Source: Hyalangium versicolor
GTDB taxonomy: Bacteria > Myxococcota > Myxococcia > Myxococcales > Myxococcaceae
Reading direction: 5' to 3'
Assembly (NCBI RefSeq): GCF_020103695.1
Contig: NZ_JAHXBF010000001.1
Location: forward strand, 806,001-870,000
Length of the DNA: 64,000 nucleotides
Part shown: piece by piece, positions 25,606-36,907 of the stretch
Numbering within the stretch: the stretch's first letter is position 1
How the letters are laid out: every line of letters begins with the position of its first letter
The notes under the pieces: generated by a model
The model's database searches: none
Seen by the model: only the letters and a program-made list of their open reading frames with translations
Told to the model about the DNA's origin: nothing
Program-made: the position numbers and the translations under genes

Positions 25606-26997
25606 ATGGCTTACAAGATGAACATGTCCTCCAAGGACGAGCGGACTTCGCAGCGGCTCTTCGGCACGGACGGCGTGCGAGGCGTGGCGAACGTCCATCC
25701 GATGACGGCCGAGGTGGCGATGCAGCTCGGGCGAGCGCTCGCGTACCTCATTCGCAACGGGCCGCACCGGCATCGGGTGATCATCGGCAAGGACACGCGG
25801 CTGTCCGGCTACATGCTGGAGCAGGCGCTGGCGGCGGGCATCACGTCCATGGGCGTGGACGTGTGGCTCACCGGGCCACTGCCCACGCCGGGCATCTCCA
25901 ACCTGACGACTTCGATGCGGGCGGACGCGGGCGCGGTGATCTCCGCGTCCCACAACCCGTACCAGGACAACGGCATCAAGTTCTTCTGGCGCGATGGCTT
26001 CAAGCTTCCGGATGAGACGGAGGCGAAGCTGGAGGAGCTGCTGTCCACGGGCGCCATGGACACGATCCGGCCCACGGCGGACAACATCGGCCGCGCGTTC
26101 CGGCTGGATGACGCTCGGGGCCGCTACATCGTGTTCCTCAAGGCCACTTTCCCGCGTGAGCTGACGCTCGAGGGGATGACCATCGTCGTCGACTGCGCCA
26201 ACGGCGCGGCCTACAAGACGGCGCCCTCGGTGCTGGAGGAGCTGGGCGCGAAGGTGATCTCGCTGGGCGTGTCGCCGGATGGCAAGAACATCAACGAGAA
26301 GTGCGGCGCGCTGCACCCGGAGGGCCTGTCTCGCGCGGTGCTGGAGCACGGGGCGCACCTGGGCCTGGCGCTGGACGGCGACGCGGACCGGCTCATCGTG
26401 GTGGATGAGAAGGGCAAGGTGGTGGATGGCGACGCCATCATGGCCATCTGCACCGGCAACCTGGTGGCGCGCGAGCAGCTGAAGAAGAAGACGCTGGTGG
26501 CCACGGTGATGAGCAACATCGGCCTGGAGCGCGCGGTGTCGCGCTGGGGCGTGAAGGTGGCTCGTACGCGCGTGGGAGACCGCTACGTCGTCGAGGAGAT
26601 GCGCAAGCACGGCTACAACCTGGGCGGCGAGCAGAGCGGCCACCTGATCTTCCTGGATCAGTCGACCACGGGAGACGGCACGCTGGCGGCGCTGCAGCTG
26701 CTGGCGGTGATGTGCCGCGAGGGCAAGCCGCTGAGCGAGCTGGCCTCCATCTTCGAGCCGGTGCCGCAGACACTGCTGAACCTGGTGGTGAAGGAGAAGC
26801 GTGAGCTGGGCGAGCTGCCCGAGGTGATGAAGGTCATCCACAGCGTGGAGCAGCGGCTGGGCAGCGCGGGCCGCGTGCTGGTGCGCTTCTCGGGCACCGA
26901 GGCCAAGGTCCGCGTGCTCATCGAGGGCGAGGACGCGGCGCGCAACGAGGCGTACGCGAAGGAGATCGCCGAGGCGCTCTCCAAGTCGCTGAACTGA
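25606..26997 (+). CDS. glmM: phosphoglucosamine mutase
   Basis: 463 residues. The start FGTDGVRG, the phosphoserine loop VISASHNP (Ser115), the metal loop LDGDADR near 257, the sugar loop GGEQSGH near 342 and the phosphate loop [11 protein letters not shown] all fit GlmM. It turns glucosamine 6-phosphate into glucosamine 1-phosphate for peptidoglycan and lipopolysaccharide. The first ~15 residues ([15 protein letters not shown]) extend the usual start; ATG 25606 has a GAGAGG ribosome site. folP-glmM is a common gene order. Confidence 0.94.
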   Translation: MAYKMNMSSKDERTSQRLFGTDGVRGVANVHPMTAEVAMQLGRALAYLIRNGPHRHRVIIGKDTRLSGYMLEQALAAGITSMGVDVWLTGPLPTPGISNLTTSMRADAGAVISASHNPYQDNGIKFFWRDGFKLPDETEAKLEELLSTGAMDTIRPTADNIGRAFRLDDARGRYIVFLKATFPRELTLEGMTIVVDCANGAAYKTAPSVLEELGAKVISLGVSPDGKNINEKCGALHPEGLSRAVLEHGAHLGLALDGDADRLIVVDEKGKVVDGDAIMAICTGNLVAREQLKKKTLVATVMSNIGLERAVSRWGVKVARTRVGDRYVVEEMRKHGYNLGGEQSGHLIFLDQSTTGDGTLAALQLLAVMCREGKPLSELASIFEPVPQTLLNLVVKEKRELGELPEVMKVIHSVEQRLGSAGRVLVRFSGTEAKVRVLIEGEDAARNEAYAKEIAEALSKSLN

Positions 26998-27034
26998 GCC
27001 GCGCGAGCGGGGTTCTGCACTAAGGTGTCAGGGC

Positions 27035-28501
27035 ATGTTCGCCCTGGCATCCACTGCCCTGATGTTGCTGGCCGCCGCTCCGGCGGCTGGCGCTTCCCCC
27101 TCTTCGGGGTTCCAGCTCCACGAGGGGCTCCCGGTTGGCTTCAAGGTCGACGGGAAGCTCGACGAGTGGAAGCTGCCGCCTTCCGTCACGTTCGACGCGT
27201 CCAGCCAGGTGGCCGGCAAGTCCAAGATCGCCTCGCCACAGGATCTGTCCGCGCGGATCTGGGTCGCCGTGGGCCCCGAGGGGCTCGCCGTGGCCGGCGA
27301 GGTGAAGGACGACAAGGTCCAGCTCTCCACGAGCCCGGAGCAGGTGAACAACGATCACGTGGAGCTCTGGCTCGCACTGCCTCAACCGCAGATGCCTGAC
27401 GTGGAGTTCGTCAACCAGTTCGGCGAGCACGCGCTGCCCACGCCCGACTCCTGCGAGAACAACGAAGACATCGTCGACGGCAAGCCCGAGGAGTGCCGCA
27501 AGTGGTGGAAGGAGCAAGCGGCGCGCCGCAAGAAGCTCGTGAGCGCGTTCACCGCACAGTACGGGCTGCTCTCGGGGAGCCTGGTCCGCTTCGACCAGAA
27601 GGGCACCGTGGGCTCCATTCGCTACGAGCCCCAGCCAGACGGCTACCGCTTCGAGGCGCTCATTCCCCCGACGGCCTTTCCGCGCTCGGGAGAGGCGCCG
27701 CTGCGCAACCTGCGGGTGCTCGTGGACCTGGTTGATAGCGACGAGGGCACCGGCAAGCTGGAGACGTTCCTGAGCTCGTCGAAGACTCGGAAGTTCGGAG
27801 ACCCGAGCACCTTCCACGCAGTGACGCTCACGCAGCCGCTGCGGTTCGGCACCTGGCCGGAACTGCTCGAGCGCGCCGTGAAGGCCGATCCGGGCACGTC
27901 GTACCAGCCCGCTCCGGATGCCCACTCGATCGAGGTGTGGATCAACCCGGCAGTGGGCTACCAGTACGCGCCCGAAGCGGACAGCCCCAAGGTAGTGACC
28001 GTCGACCTTTCGGGTGAGCTGAGCCAGGGCAAGTTGGGGGACGTGGAGCTGCTCTCGGTGCCCATGCAGTCCGACTGGAGGGGCTACGCGGAGTTCTGGA
28101 TGGTCTCGCGCCGGGGCAAGACCGTGCTGGATGCCCAGAGGGCTGACACGAAGGAACTCCGGGTTGCTCCTCGGGCCGGGGGGCTGGCCATCATTCAAGT
28201 GTACGAGGGCACGATGTCCGCTCTGGGCACGGGAGCCTGCGGCGCATGCCCGATGCTGTCCTTCCACTACGTGAAGATGGATGCACAGGGCCGGTTCTCG
28301 AAGGCCGAGGAACTGGAGGGCGCATACAGCGAGGGTGAGGAGCTGGAGTGGGAGATCTCTCCGAACCTGTCGAAGATCGAGGCATTCGTCGCTCCGGAGG
28401 AGAAGGCGCCGCGGCAGCTCCTCAAGCGCTACACCTGGGATGCGAAGGCGAGCACGTACAATCAGGAGGAGTTCAAGCGTCCCGAGCCCAAGGAGGAATA
28501 G
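27035..28501 (+). CDS. exported protein with CBM9-like domain
   Basis: 488 residues with a signal peptide ending PAAGA or nearby. Residues ~30-260 read as a CBM9/DOMON-type beta-sandwich: FKVDGKLDEWKLPPSVTF, ARIWVAVGPEGLAVAGEVKDDKV, NNDHVELWLALPQ and GYRFEALIPPTAFP follow the usual order for sugar- or haem-binding modules. The remainder is beta-rich without a recognised domain. Four cysteines (CENNEDIVDGKPEEC and CGACPM) may pair. It is likely periplasmic or surface-located. Ligand unknown. Starts 37 bp after glmM. Confidence 0.7.
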   Translation: MFALASTALMLLAAAPAAGASPSSGFQLHEGLPVGFKVDGKLDEWKLPPSVTFDASSQVAGKSKIASPQDLSARIWVAVGPEGLAVAGEVKDDKVQLSTSPEQVNNDHVELWLALPQPQMPDVEFVNQFGEHALPTPDSCENNEDIVDGKPEECRKWWKEQAARRKKLVSAFTAQYGLLSGSLVRFDQKGTVGSIRYEPQPDGYRFEALIPPTAFPRSGEAPLRNLRVLVDLVDSDEGTGKLETFLSSSKTRKFGDPSTFHAVTLTQPLRFGTWPELLERAVKADPGTSYQPAPDAHSIEVWINPAVGYQYAPEADSPKVVTVDLSGELSQGKLGDVELLSVPMQSDWRGYAEFWMVSRRGKTVLDAQRADTKELRVAPRAGGLAIIQVYEGTMSALGTGACGACPMLSFHYVKMDAQGRFSKAEELEGAYSEGEELEWEISPNLSKIEAFVAPEEKAPRQLLKRYTWDAKASTYNQEEFKRPEPKEE

Positions 28502-28516
28502 AGCTCAAGTGAACTG

Positions 28517-28545
28517 TTGACATCCGAGCGCGCGCCCCCAATAGA
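28517..28545 (+). promoter_or_regulatory. candidate promoter of the pdxJ-acpS-nnrD-tsaE operon
   Basis: A perfect TTGACA -35 box at 28517-28522 is followed after 17 bp by AATAGA, a weak -10. It lies 60-90 bases before the pdxJ start at 28605, in the only gap ahead of this tightly packed gene run. Confidence 0.4.
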
Positions 28546-28604
28546 GAAGCCGTCGCGGACGGGGTCAGGTAAGCCCACGGTTCTCCGCGCACGAGGAGCG
28601 GCCC

Positions 28605-29330
28605 ATGGGACAGCGATTGGGTGTGAACGTGGATCACGTGGCGACGCTGCGGCAGGCGCGGCGTACCACGTATCCGGATCCGGTGACGGCGGCGGCCCTG
28701 GCCGAGCTGGCCGGAGCGCAGCAGATCACCATCCACCTGCGTGAGGATCGGCGGCACATCCAGGATCGCGATCTGCGCATCCTCCGGGAGACGTGCCAGA
28801 CGCTGCTCAACCTGGAGATGGCCGCCACCGCGGAGATGGTGAAGATCGCCTACGAGTACAAGCCTGACGTGGTGACGCTGGTGCCCGAGCGCCGCGAAGA
28901 GCTCACCACCGAGGGCGGGCTTGACGTAGGCGGCCAGCGCGAGCACGTGGCGAAGATCATCAAGAACCTGAAGGACGGCGAGATCACCGTCTCGCTGTTC
29001 ATCGACCCGGACCTGGATCAGATCCGCGCGGCGCATAAGGTGGATGCGGACCGGATCGAGCTGCACACTGGCCGCTACTGCGAGGCGCGCAACGAGCGCG
29101 AGCGCGGGCGAGAGCTGAGCCGCATCGTGGACGCCGCCAAGGCCGCCGCGAAGCTGGGCATGAGCGTGGCCGCGGGCCACGGGCTCAACTACGACAACGT
29201 GCAGCCGATCGCCCGCATCCACGAGATCGACGAGCTGAACATCGGGCACGCGATCGTGGGACGGGCGGTGCTCGTGGGCTTCGATCGAGCGGTGCGCGAG
29301 ATGCTGGAGCTGATGCGCAACCCGGGGTAG
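28605..29330 (+). CDS. pdxJ: pyridoxine 5'-phosphate synthase
   Basis: 241 residues. The start [23 protein letters not shown], the segment [16 protein letters not shown] and the end [20 protein letters not shown] are diagnostic of PdxJ. It condenses 1-deoxyxylulose 5-phosphate with aminoacetone 3-phosphate, the ring-closing step of DXP-dependent vitamin B6 synthesis. It leads a packed operon with acpS 4 bp downstream, as in many proteobacteria. PLP made here is the cofactor of KamDE, though no regulatory link is implied. Confidence 0.96.
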   Translation: MGQRLGVNVDHVATLRQARRTTYPDPVTAAALAELAGAQQITIHLREDRRHIQDRDLRILRETCQTLLNLEMAATAEMVKIAYEYKPDVVTLVPERREELTTEGGLDVGGQREHVAKIIKNLKDGEITVSLFIDPDLDQIRAAHKVDADRIELHTGRYCEARNERERGRELSRIVDAAKAAAKLGMSVAAGHGLNYDNVQPIARIHEIDELNIGHAIVGRAVLVGFDRAVREMLELMRNPG

Positions 29331-29334
29331 GGCC

Positions 29335-29712
29335 ATGGCGATCGTCGGCCTGGGGATGGACATCTGTTCGGTGGAGCGCATCCAGCGCATCCTCCAGGGC
29401 CCGCGCGCCCAGAAGTTCCTGGAGCGCGTGTACACGGACGCCGAGCGCGCCCTGTGCAGCGAGCGGGCCGATGCCGCCAGTGCCTACGCCGCGCGGTTCG
29501 CCGCCAAGGAGGCGCTGGTGAAGGCGCTGGGGGCTCCTCCGGGCATCCGCTGGCGGGACATGGAGGTGGTGCGAGGCTCGGGCATGCCGCGCTTCGCGCT
29601 CTCCGGCGTGGCCCGAGAGGTGATGGAACAGCGGCGCGTGGACGCCCTGCTGACGATGACCCATGACGCAGGGGTGGCTGCGGCCACCGTCATCCTGCAG
29701 GAGCGCCCCTGA
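29335..29712 (+). CDS. acpS: holo-[acyl-carrier-protein] synthase
   Basis: 125 residues. VGLGMDICSVERIQRIL gives the magnesium-binding aspartate, and FAAKEALVKALG gives the Glu/Lys motif that binds coenzyme A. It moves 4'-phosphopantetheine from CoA to acyl carrier protein and so activates fatty-acid synthesis. pdxJ lies 4 bp upstream and the next gene begins directly after the stop, with no gap. Confidence 0.95.
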   Translation: MAIVGLGMDICSVERIQRILQGPRAQKFLERVYTDAERALCSERADAASAYAARFAAKEALVKALGAPPGIRWRDMEVVRGSGMPRFALSGVAREVMEQRRVDALLTMTHDAGVAAATVILQERP

Positions 29713-31245
29713 ATGCAGAGCGTCCTGACCGCCGCACAGATGCGCGAGGCCGAGCAGGCCGCTGAGTCCCGGTTCGGGATGCCCTCGGCTCTGCTCATGG
29801 AGAACGCGGGGCGCGCGCTGGCGGATGTGGCGCGGAGCGTGGCAGGGCAGGGCGGGAGGTTCATCGTTGTCTGCGGCCCCGGGAACAACGGGGGCGATGG
29901 TCTGGTGGCGGCTCGGTTCCTCCAGGAGGGTGGGGCGCGGGTCTCCGTGGCCGTGGTGGGCGATCAGGGCCGGATGACGACCGAGGCCCAGCGCAACCTG
30001 CAGGCGCTGGGAGCCTATGGGGTGTCACCTCAGGCGCTGGATGTGCTTCCAACTCCCGGTGCTAGGGATGTGGTGGTGGATGCGATCTTCGGGACCGGAC
30101 TCAGCCGTGCGCCTGAAGGAGCCTTCGCGGAGGCCATCGACAGGATTGGCCAGTGGCGCCGTGCAGGAGCGAAGGTGGTCGCGGCGGATGTGCCCTCGGG
30201 GTTGCAGAGCGATACGGGCGAGTCCTTCTCTCCCTGCGTGGTGGCGGACGTCACGGTGTCCTTCGGACTCCTGAAGCGCGGGCAGGTGCTGGAGCCGGGC
30301 GCGACCCTCTGTGGCGAACTCCGGCGCGTGGACATTGGACTGAGCGCTGCGGCATCCCAGGGACTCAAGGGGCTGGTGCTGCGGCTCGTGGAAGAGGCGG
30401 ATGCTCGCGAGGCGCTGCCCGTTCGCCGATCGGATACGCACAAGGGCACCTACGGCCACGTGGTCGTGGTGGCTGGGAGCCGAGGGAAGTCGGGTGCGGC
30501 GGCGCTTGTGGCCCGGTCCGCGCTGCGCTCCGGGGCGGGGCTCGTGTCCGTGGCCACTCGCGCTGATCTGGTGGATGCCGTGCTCGCGCACGCTCCCGAG
30601 ATCATGGGTGTGCCCCTGGAGGGAGATGGTCCGCTCGGCCTCTCGGATCTGGAGCCGCTGGTGGCGGCTGCCGAGGGGAAGGAAGCGCTCGTCATCGGGC
30701 CGGGGATTCCTCGGGGGCCCGAGACGGGAGCGCTCATCGGAGAGCTGCTCTCGCGCGTGGAGATTCCCGCGGTGCTCGATGCGGACGCGCTCAACGCCGT
30801 GGCGGAGGATCTCGGCGTCCTCCGCAAGGCGAAGGGACCGGTCGTGCTCACTCCTCATCCGGGCGAGATGGCCCGGCTCACCGGACGTTCCACCAAGGAG
30901 GTCCAGGCTCACCGCGTGGAGGTGGCACGGAATCTCGCCACGGGGCACGGGGTGACGGTCGTCCTCAAGGGCGCACGGACGCTCATCGCGAGCCCGGATG
31001 GAGAGATCTACGTCAACCCCACGGGCAATCCAGGGATGGCGACTGGTGGCTCGGGAGACGTGCTCTCCGGCATCTGTGGAGCGTTCCTCGCTCAGGGGTT
31101 GCGCGTCCCGGAGGCCATCTGGGCAGCCGTTTACACCCATGGCCTCGCGGGAGATCTCGCGGCGGAGCGGCGAGGGAAGGTGGGCCTCATCGCGGGGGAC
31201 ATCATCAAGGGGCTCTGCGACGTCTGGGTCCGGTGGGGCCGATGA
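29713..31245 (+). CDS. nnrD: bifunctional NAD(P)H-hydrate epimerase / ADP-dependent dehydratase
   Basis: 510 residues in two domains. Residues 1-220 are the epimerase (AEQAAESRFGMPSALLMENAGR, then VVCGPGNNGGDGLVAARFL). Residues ~230-505 are the ribokinase-like dehydratase (GTYGHVVVVAGSRGKSGAAALVARSALRSGAGLV, LTPHPGEMARLTG and NPTGNPGMATGGSGDVLSG). Together they repair damaged hydrated NAD(P)H. Starts at the base after the acpS stop; its own stop overlaps the tsaE ATG. Confidence 0.95.
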   Translation: MQSVLTAAQMREAEQAAESRFGMPSALLMENAGRALADVARSVAGQGGRFIVVCGPGNNGGDGLVAARFLQEGGARVSVAVVGDQGRMTTEAQRNLQALGAYGVSPQALDVLPTPGARDVVVDAIFGTGLSRAPEGAFAEAIDRIGQWRRAGAKVVAADVPSGLQSDTGESFSPCVVADVTVSFGLLKRGQVLEPGATLCGELRRVDIGLSAAASQGLKGLVLRLVEEADAREALPVRRSDTHKGTYGHVVVVAGSRGKSGAAALVARSALRSGAGLVSVATRADLVDAVLAHAPEIMGVPLEGDGPLGLSDLEPLVAAAEGKEALVIGPGIPRGPETGALIGELLSRVEIPAVLDADALNAVAEDLGVLRKAKGPVVLTPHPGEMARLTGRSTKEVQAHRVEVARNLATGHGVTVVLKGARTLIASPDGEIYVNPTGNPGMATGGSGDVLSGICGAFLAQGLRVPEAIWAAVYTHGLAGDLAAERRGKVGLIAGDIIKGLCDVWVRWGR

Positions 31246-31727
31246 GCACGCCCACGCTGACGCGCACCGTGCGCTCGGAGTCTCCCGAGGAGACTCACCG
31301 ACTCGGTGTACGGCTGGGCGGACTGCTCCAGCCTGGGGACTTCGTCGGGCTCATCGGCGATCTCGGAGCGGGCAAGACGCACCTGGTGCGCGGCGTGGCC
31401 GAGGGAGCCCAGGTGGCACGTTCGGAGGTGGCCAGCCCGACCTTCGCCATCGTCTATCCCTACCGAGGACGCATCCCGCTGTACCACGCGGACCTCTACC
31501 GCATCGCGGACTATGACGAGCTGTATGCCACCGGGTTCCTCGATCTGATCGGTGGCGACGGCGCCGTGCTGGTGGAGTGGTTGGACCGTGTCCCCGAGGC
31601 CGCCCCACGCGAGTATCTGCGCCTCACGTTGAGTCCCGTGGGAGATGAGGCGCGAGAGCTTCGAGCCGAAGCGTTCGGGACCCGGCCCGCGGCGCTGCTC
31701 ACCGCATGGTTGGCCGGGAACGGCTAG
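31242..31727 (+). CDS. tsaE: tRNA threonylcarbamoyladenosine biosynthesis protein TsaE
   Basis: 161 residues from the ATG at 31242, which overlaps the preceding TGA. A P-loop GDLGAGKTHLVRGVAEG is followed by VASPTFAIVYPY and YHADLYRI, then VLVEWLDRVPEA. TsaE is the ATPase that works with TsaB and TsaD to make t6A37 on tRNAs reading ANN codons. The TAG stop shares the palindrome CTAG (31724-31727) with the stop of the convergent amidotransferase gene. Confidence 0.94.
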   Translation: MSTPTLTRTVRSESPEETHRLGVRLGGLLQPGDFVGLIGDLGAGKTHLVRGVAEGAQVARSEVASPTFAIVYPYRGRIPLYHADLYRIADYDELYATGFLDLIGGDGAVLVEWLDRVPEAAPREYLRLTLSPVGDEARELRAEAFGTRPAALLTAWLAGNG

Positions 31728-32581
31728 ATGCCAGCAGCGGCAACGGGCTCGTGCGAGACGGAACCCGCGAGCTCAGTGATGCGCCAGCGGTGCAGCACGA
31801 GGCGGCCATCCACGCCGATGACCTCCTCCTCGGAGACCTCGTTCCACGCGGTGTGGTTGCCGCATAGCACCTCGCTCGCGATGAGGAGCTGACCCAACTG
31901 CGTGCCATGCCGGAGCGGTTCCGACGCCTTGCACGTCGTCGAGCGCCGGCCATCCGACAGGAACAGCGTCCGATTGCGGCGCGTCGCCACCATCACCTCT
32001 CCATCGGTGATGAGGAAGTTCATCGCCGAGCGATCCTTCCCGGGCTCATCCGTGATGGACGCCACCAACTGCATCGTCTCGGCCACCGAGCGCGCCACAT
32101 CCTCCAAGCCCGCCGGGCCGTCGAGCGGGCACCGCTCGGCCAGCCGCGTGAGGAAGAGGTGGAAGCAGCGCTCGGAGTCCGTCGTCCCGTGGATGTTCGG
32201 GCGCAGATCCGGACGGATGAGTGACTCCACCGCGGCGCGGTGCCGATCGAAGTTCTTCAGCGTGCCGTTGTGCACGAACGACCAGCGGCCAAACAGGAAC
32301 GGGTGCGAGTTGCGCAACTCCACAGCCCCCACCGACGCCTGCCTCACGTGCGCCACCACCGTGTGCGAAGACACCAGGCTGCTCACGCGATGGAAGTCGG
32401 GATCACTGTGCGCAGGACCTACTCCATGGGCGACGGTGGGGCGGATCTCGGCGCCGTAGGCAGCGATTCCCCATCCATCCTTGTGCTCCCGTGACTGGAT
32501 GACGAGCGAGTTCTTCTCGGTCACCAGAGCCGTGTGAACGGCAGCGGGCACAGCAGAGCGGAAACCAAAGAGACGGCACAT
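31724..32581 (-). CDS. class II glutamine amidotransferase (YafJ-like)
   Basis: 285 residues from the ATG at 32581, chosen because processing must expose Cys2 (MCRLFGFRS) as the N-terminal nucleophile. Later motifs are HKDGWGIAAYG, VAHVRQASVG, NSHPFLFGRWSFVHNGTL and TDSERCFHLFL, all typical of type II glutaminase domains. No synthase domain is attached, so it may release ammonia or act as a gamma-glutamyl hydrolase of unknown substrate. Convergent with tsaE. Confidence 0.88.
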   Translation of the reverse strand: MCRLFGFRSAVPAAVHTALVTEKNSLVIQSREHKDGWGIAAYGAEIRPTVAHGVGPAHSDPDFHRVSSLVSSHTVVAHVRQASVGAVELRNSHPFLFGRWSFVHNGTLKNFDRHRAAVESLIRPDLRPNIHGTTDSERCFHLFLTRLAERCPLDGPAGLEDVARSVAETMQLVASITDEPGKDRSAMNFLITDGEVMVATRRNRTLFLSDGRRSTTCKASEPLRHGTQLGQLLIASEVLCGNHTAWNEVSEEEVIGVDGRLVLHRWRITELAGSVSHEPVAAAGI

Positions 32582-32613
32582 AGTGTTTGGACGACGGAAT
32601 GATAACAACCGGC

Positions 32614-32640
32614 CCGAGCGATGTGTCTTGTGTCGCTCGG
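32614..32640 (-). terminator. candidate terminator of the hut operon
   Basis: CCGAGCGA (32614-32621) and TCGCTCGG (32633-32640) form a perfect 8-bp stem with an 11-nt loop, 36 bp beyond the hutI stop. On the minus strand a T-rich stretch (TTGTTATCATT) follows within a few bases. It also lies in the leader of the amidotransferase gene. Confidence 0.55.
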
Positions 32641-32676
32641 AGCAGCGGTCACTGTCAAGAAGCCGGGTCCCTCCTC

Positions 32677-33942
32677 TTATTCACAGTGCGACACGCCGTC
32701 TCGAATGACAACGCGCCCGCCTTTCAACACCGTGCGCGCGTGATTCACTCCGAGGTGGTAGGGAAGGTGTCGATAGTTTGTGCACGAAAAGATAACCATG
32801 TCTGCGATATCGCCCACGGCCAGCCTCCCGTGAGAGGACAAGCCCAGGGCCAGAGCGGCTCCTCGGGTGGTTGCCCAGTACACCTCCGCTGCCGTCAGCC
32901 CGTTCTCCAGGCAGGCGAGCCCCATGGCCAGCGGAAGATTCTCAGACATCGCTGAACCGGGATTGATGTTGGTGCCCAAAGCAACGTTGACGCCGGCATC
33001 GCGCAGTTTGCGGCCTGGGGCGTAGGGGCGCATGCGCAGGAAGAGGGTGGAGGTGGGCACCAGCACGGCGGTGACGTCCGCTGTCGCCAGGGCACGGATA
33101 CCGGCGTCGCTCACGTGCTCCAGGTGGTCCACGGTAGCAGCGCCCAGCTCGGCGGCCAGCTCCGCGCAACCGCCCGAGGTGAGCTGATCTCCATGCAGCC
33201 GGGGCCGCAGCCCCAGCGCCTTCGCGGCCGTGAGGAGCCTGCGCGCCTCGTCCGGGGTGAAGGCACTCTGCTCGACGAAGATGTCGCAGAAGCGGGCCAG
33301 GCCCTCGCGAGCCACCGCAGGGAGGATCTCCCGCTCGCACAGCTCCACGTACGCCTCGCGGCGGCCCTTGAACTCCTCGGGCACGGCGTGGGCACACAGC
33401 AGCGTGGGCACCAGCTCCACCGGAGTGAGCTCCGCGAGCCGGCGCACCACGCGCAGCATCTTCAGCTCGTTGTCCACGTCCAGCCCGTAGCCGCTCTTCA
33501 CCTCGGCCGTCGTCACGCCGTGCTCCAGCAGGCGGCGGAGGCGGGGCAGGGCGAGGCGGATCAGCTCCTCCTCGCTCGCGGCCCGCGTGGCGCGCACGGT
33601 GCTGACGATGCCTCCGCCCGCCTGGGCGATCTGCAGGTACGTGGCCCCCTGGCAGCGCAGATCGAACTCGGTGGAGCGCTCACCCGCGAAGACCAGATGC
33701 GTGTGGGGATCCACGAAGCCGGGGCCCACCATCCGGCCCTCGGCGTCCAGCACCTCGGTGTTCGGCCCGATGGCACCTCGGGGCAGCTCCGCCTCGAGCC
33801 CCACCCAGGCCACGCGGCCTCCGCGCACGCCCACGCAGGCGTTCGGCCGGGGCGTCAGCGCCTGTTCCGCGGGCTCCCGGTGCGTGCCCTCGACGGTGAG
33901 CACCTCCGAGGTGTTGCGGATGAGCAGATCCAGTGGCTCCAT
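32677..33942 (-). CDS. hutI: imidazolonepropionase
   Basis: 421 residues of the amidohydrolase superfamily. The metal motif GFVDPHTHLVFAGER is near residue 75, with further ligand regions LLCAHAVPEEF and LHGDQL, and the conserved PGSAMSENLPLAMGLACL near the end. It hydrolyses 4-imidazolone-5-propanoate to N-formimino-glutamate in histidine degradation. It is third in a leftward unit with hutU and a small lipoprotein; the gap to the lipoprotein gene is only 3 bp. Confidence 0.94.
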   Translation of the reverse strand: MEPLDLLIRNTSEVLTVEGTHREPAEQALTPRPNACVGVRGGRVAWVGLEAELPRGAIGPNTEVLDAEGRMVGPGFVDPHTHLVFAGERSTEFDLRCQGATYLQIAQAGGGIVSTVRATRAASEEELIRLALPRLRRLLEHGVTTAEVKSGYGLDVDNELKMLRVVRRLAELTPVELVPTLLCAHAVPEEFKGRREAYVELCEREILPAVAREGLARFCDIFVEQSAFTPDEARRLLTAAKALGLRPRLHGDQLTSGGCAELAAELGAATVDHLEHVSDAGIRALATADVTAVLVPTSTLFLRMRPYAPGRKLRDAGVNVALGTNINPGSAMSENLPLAMGLACLENGLTAAEVYWATTRGAALALGLSSHGRLAVGDIADMVIFSCTNYRHLPYHLGVNHARTVLKGGRVVIRDGVSHCE

Positions 33943-33945
33943 GGC

Positions 33946-34683
33946 TCAGCGCTCCCAGCGCGCTCCGATGATGGGTGAGTTCCAGGTCGACTGCCCGCGC
34001 TCCTTCACCTGCCCGAAGCCCCCCGACAACTCCAGCCGATCCTTCCGGCCCAGGGGGAACTGCAGCACCATCGCCCCGCCGTAGTACAGCGAGGTGGTGT
34101 TGGCCCCTTCAGAGGAGACCCGGTGGACTCCGAAGAAGGGGACCAGGCCCACCGCCACGCGATCCTCGGGGCTGAAGTACATGGAGGCGGAGGCCTCGGC
34201 CCCGATGATGCTCCCGGGACCGCCACGCGTATCGAGACCGAAGTCCGTGGCGCCGCGCACCACGAGCGCGGGCGCCACCCCGAGCGTCTTCGTGCCGTAC
34301 CAGGATGACACGCCGGCGTAGAGGCCGTAGCCCGGCAGGGGCACCGGGTAATAGAACTCGCCCTGGACGCCGAGGTGCAGTGAGAACTTCTCGTCGATGG
34401 GCTTCGTCACCGCGAAGTCGTAGGCCAGGGACCACTGGTGCGTCGAGAAGGGCGCCCGGTTCCCGGAGAAGCTGTCCACGCCAGAGGGGCTCGTCCGGTC
34501 CGCCAGGGGAGCCGACAAGCGCGGGCCTGCCCTCAGCCCTCCGTGGATCGTCGAGTCCTCCGGGTTGCCGGGCCCCATGCGCATCACCATGGGGCTCATG
34601 GTGGCCGGGGCGCAGGCAGCCAGTGACGCCAGCGCCACGAGCGCCACGCTCCAACTCCCCAGGCTCAGGCCATCCGCTCTCAC
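33946..34683 (-). CDS. lipoprotein of beta-barrel type inside the hut operon
   Basis: 245 residues. A signal peptide with lipobox LAAC is near residue 24 (ASLAACAP). The mature part alternates hydrophobic and polar residues (FSLHLGVQGEFYYPVPLPGYGLYAGVSSW, GSIIGAEASASMYFSPEDRVAVGLVPFFGVHRV), as in outer-membrane beta-strands. No family recognised. It sits between hutU (8 bp) and hutI (3 bp), so it is surely co-expressed with histidine degradation; a role in histidine or peptide entry is only inference. Confidence 0.75.
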   Translation of the reverse strand: MRADGLSLGSWSVALVALASLAACAPATMSPMVMRMGPGNPEDSTIHGGLRAGPRLSAPLADRTSPSGVDSFSGNRAPFSTHQWSLAYDFAVTKPIDEKFSLHLGVQGEFYYPVPLPGYGLYAGVSSWYGTKTLGVAPALVVRGATDFGLDTRGGPGSIIGAEASASMYFSPEDRVAVGLVPFFGVHRVSSEGANTTSLYYGGAMVLQFPLGRKDRLELSGGFGQVKERGQSTWNSPIIGARWER

Positions 34684-34691
34684 GAGTCACC

Positions 34692-36347
<1,656 letters not shown>

Positions 36348-36448
36348 GCAAGACTCCATGGGTTGGGAACGACCGCCAGGGGGGCGGGCAGACTAGCTGA
36401 ATTGGGGGGAACTCGATGCGGAACGTACGGTGGCTGCAAGTCAAGCAT

Positions 36449-36468
36449 CCTGGGGAACACCCCCCAGG
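36449..36468. repeat. 7-bp inverted repeat in the hutU/cheY divergent gap
   Basis: CCTGGGG (36449-36455) and CCCCAGG (36462-36468) are a perfect inverted repeat with a 6-nt spacer, about midway between the divergent starts at 36347 and 36533. It could be an operator or a leader hairpin; no T-tract follows on either strand. Confidence 0.4.
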
Positions 36469-36532
36469 CCTGAGGACCACGGTAGCGGACACCTCCACTC
36501 ACCACTGGTAGACTCTGGAGCTACGTGCGCTC

Positions 36533-36907
36533 ATGCCCGTTCCGAAGAAGATCCTGCTCGTCGATGATTCGCCCACGGTCCTGTTGATGGAGCGCTTGCT
36601 CCTCCAGGACGGGCCTTATGAACTGCTCAGCGCCACCAGTGGCAGGGAGGCGGTGGAGACAGCGCTCTCGGTGCGCCCGGAGCTCATCCTCATGGATGTG
36701 GTGATGCCGGGCATGGACGGCTTCGAGGTCTGCCGCCGGCTGCGGGCCGAGGAGGCCACGCGCACCACTCCCATCATCCTGGTGACCACCCGCGGCGGCT
36801 CCGAGAACGTCGAGCGCGGCTACGAGAGCGGTTGTAGCGACTATGTCACCAAGCCCTTCGACGGCAACGAACTCAGGGCCAAGATCGAGAGCTTCCTAGG
36901 ACATTGA
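36533..36907 (+). CDS. CheY-like single-domain response regulator
   Basis: 124 residues. The acidic pair Asp11/Asp12, phosphoacceptor Asp55 (LILMDVVMPG), Thr85/86 and Lys107 (YVTKPFDG) are all in place. No output domain is attached. As the first gene of the operon with cheA it is the obvious phosphate receiver, perhaps a motor, pilus or sink regulator. Its stop overlaps the next ATG by one base (TGATG). Confidence 0.92.
   Translation: MPVPKKILLVDDSPTVLLMERLLLQDGPYELLSATSGREAVETALSVRPELILMDVVMPGMDGFEVCRRLRAEEATRTTPIILVTTRGGSENVERGYESGCSDYVTKPFDGNELRAKIESFLGH

Noticed and set aside
31724..31727. Functional meaning of the shared CTAG stop between tsaE and the amidotransferase gene
   Set aside because: Convergent overlap on a palindromic stop can arise by chance in compact genomes; nothing else supports regulation.
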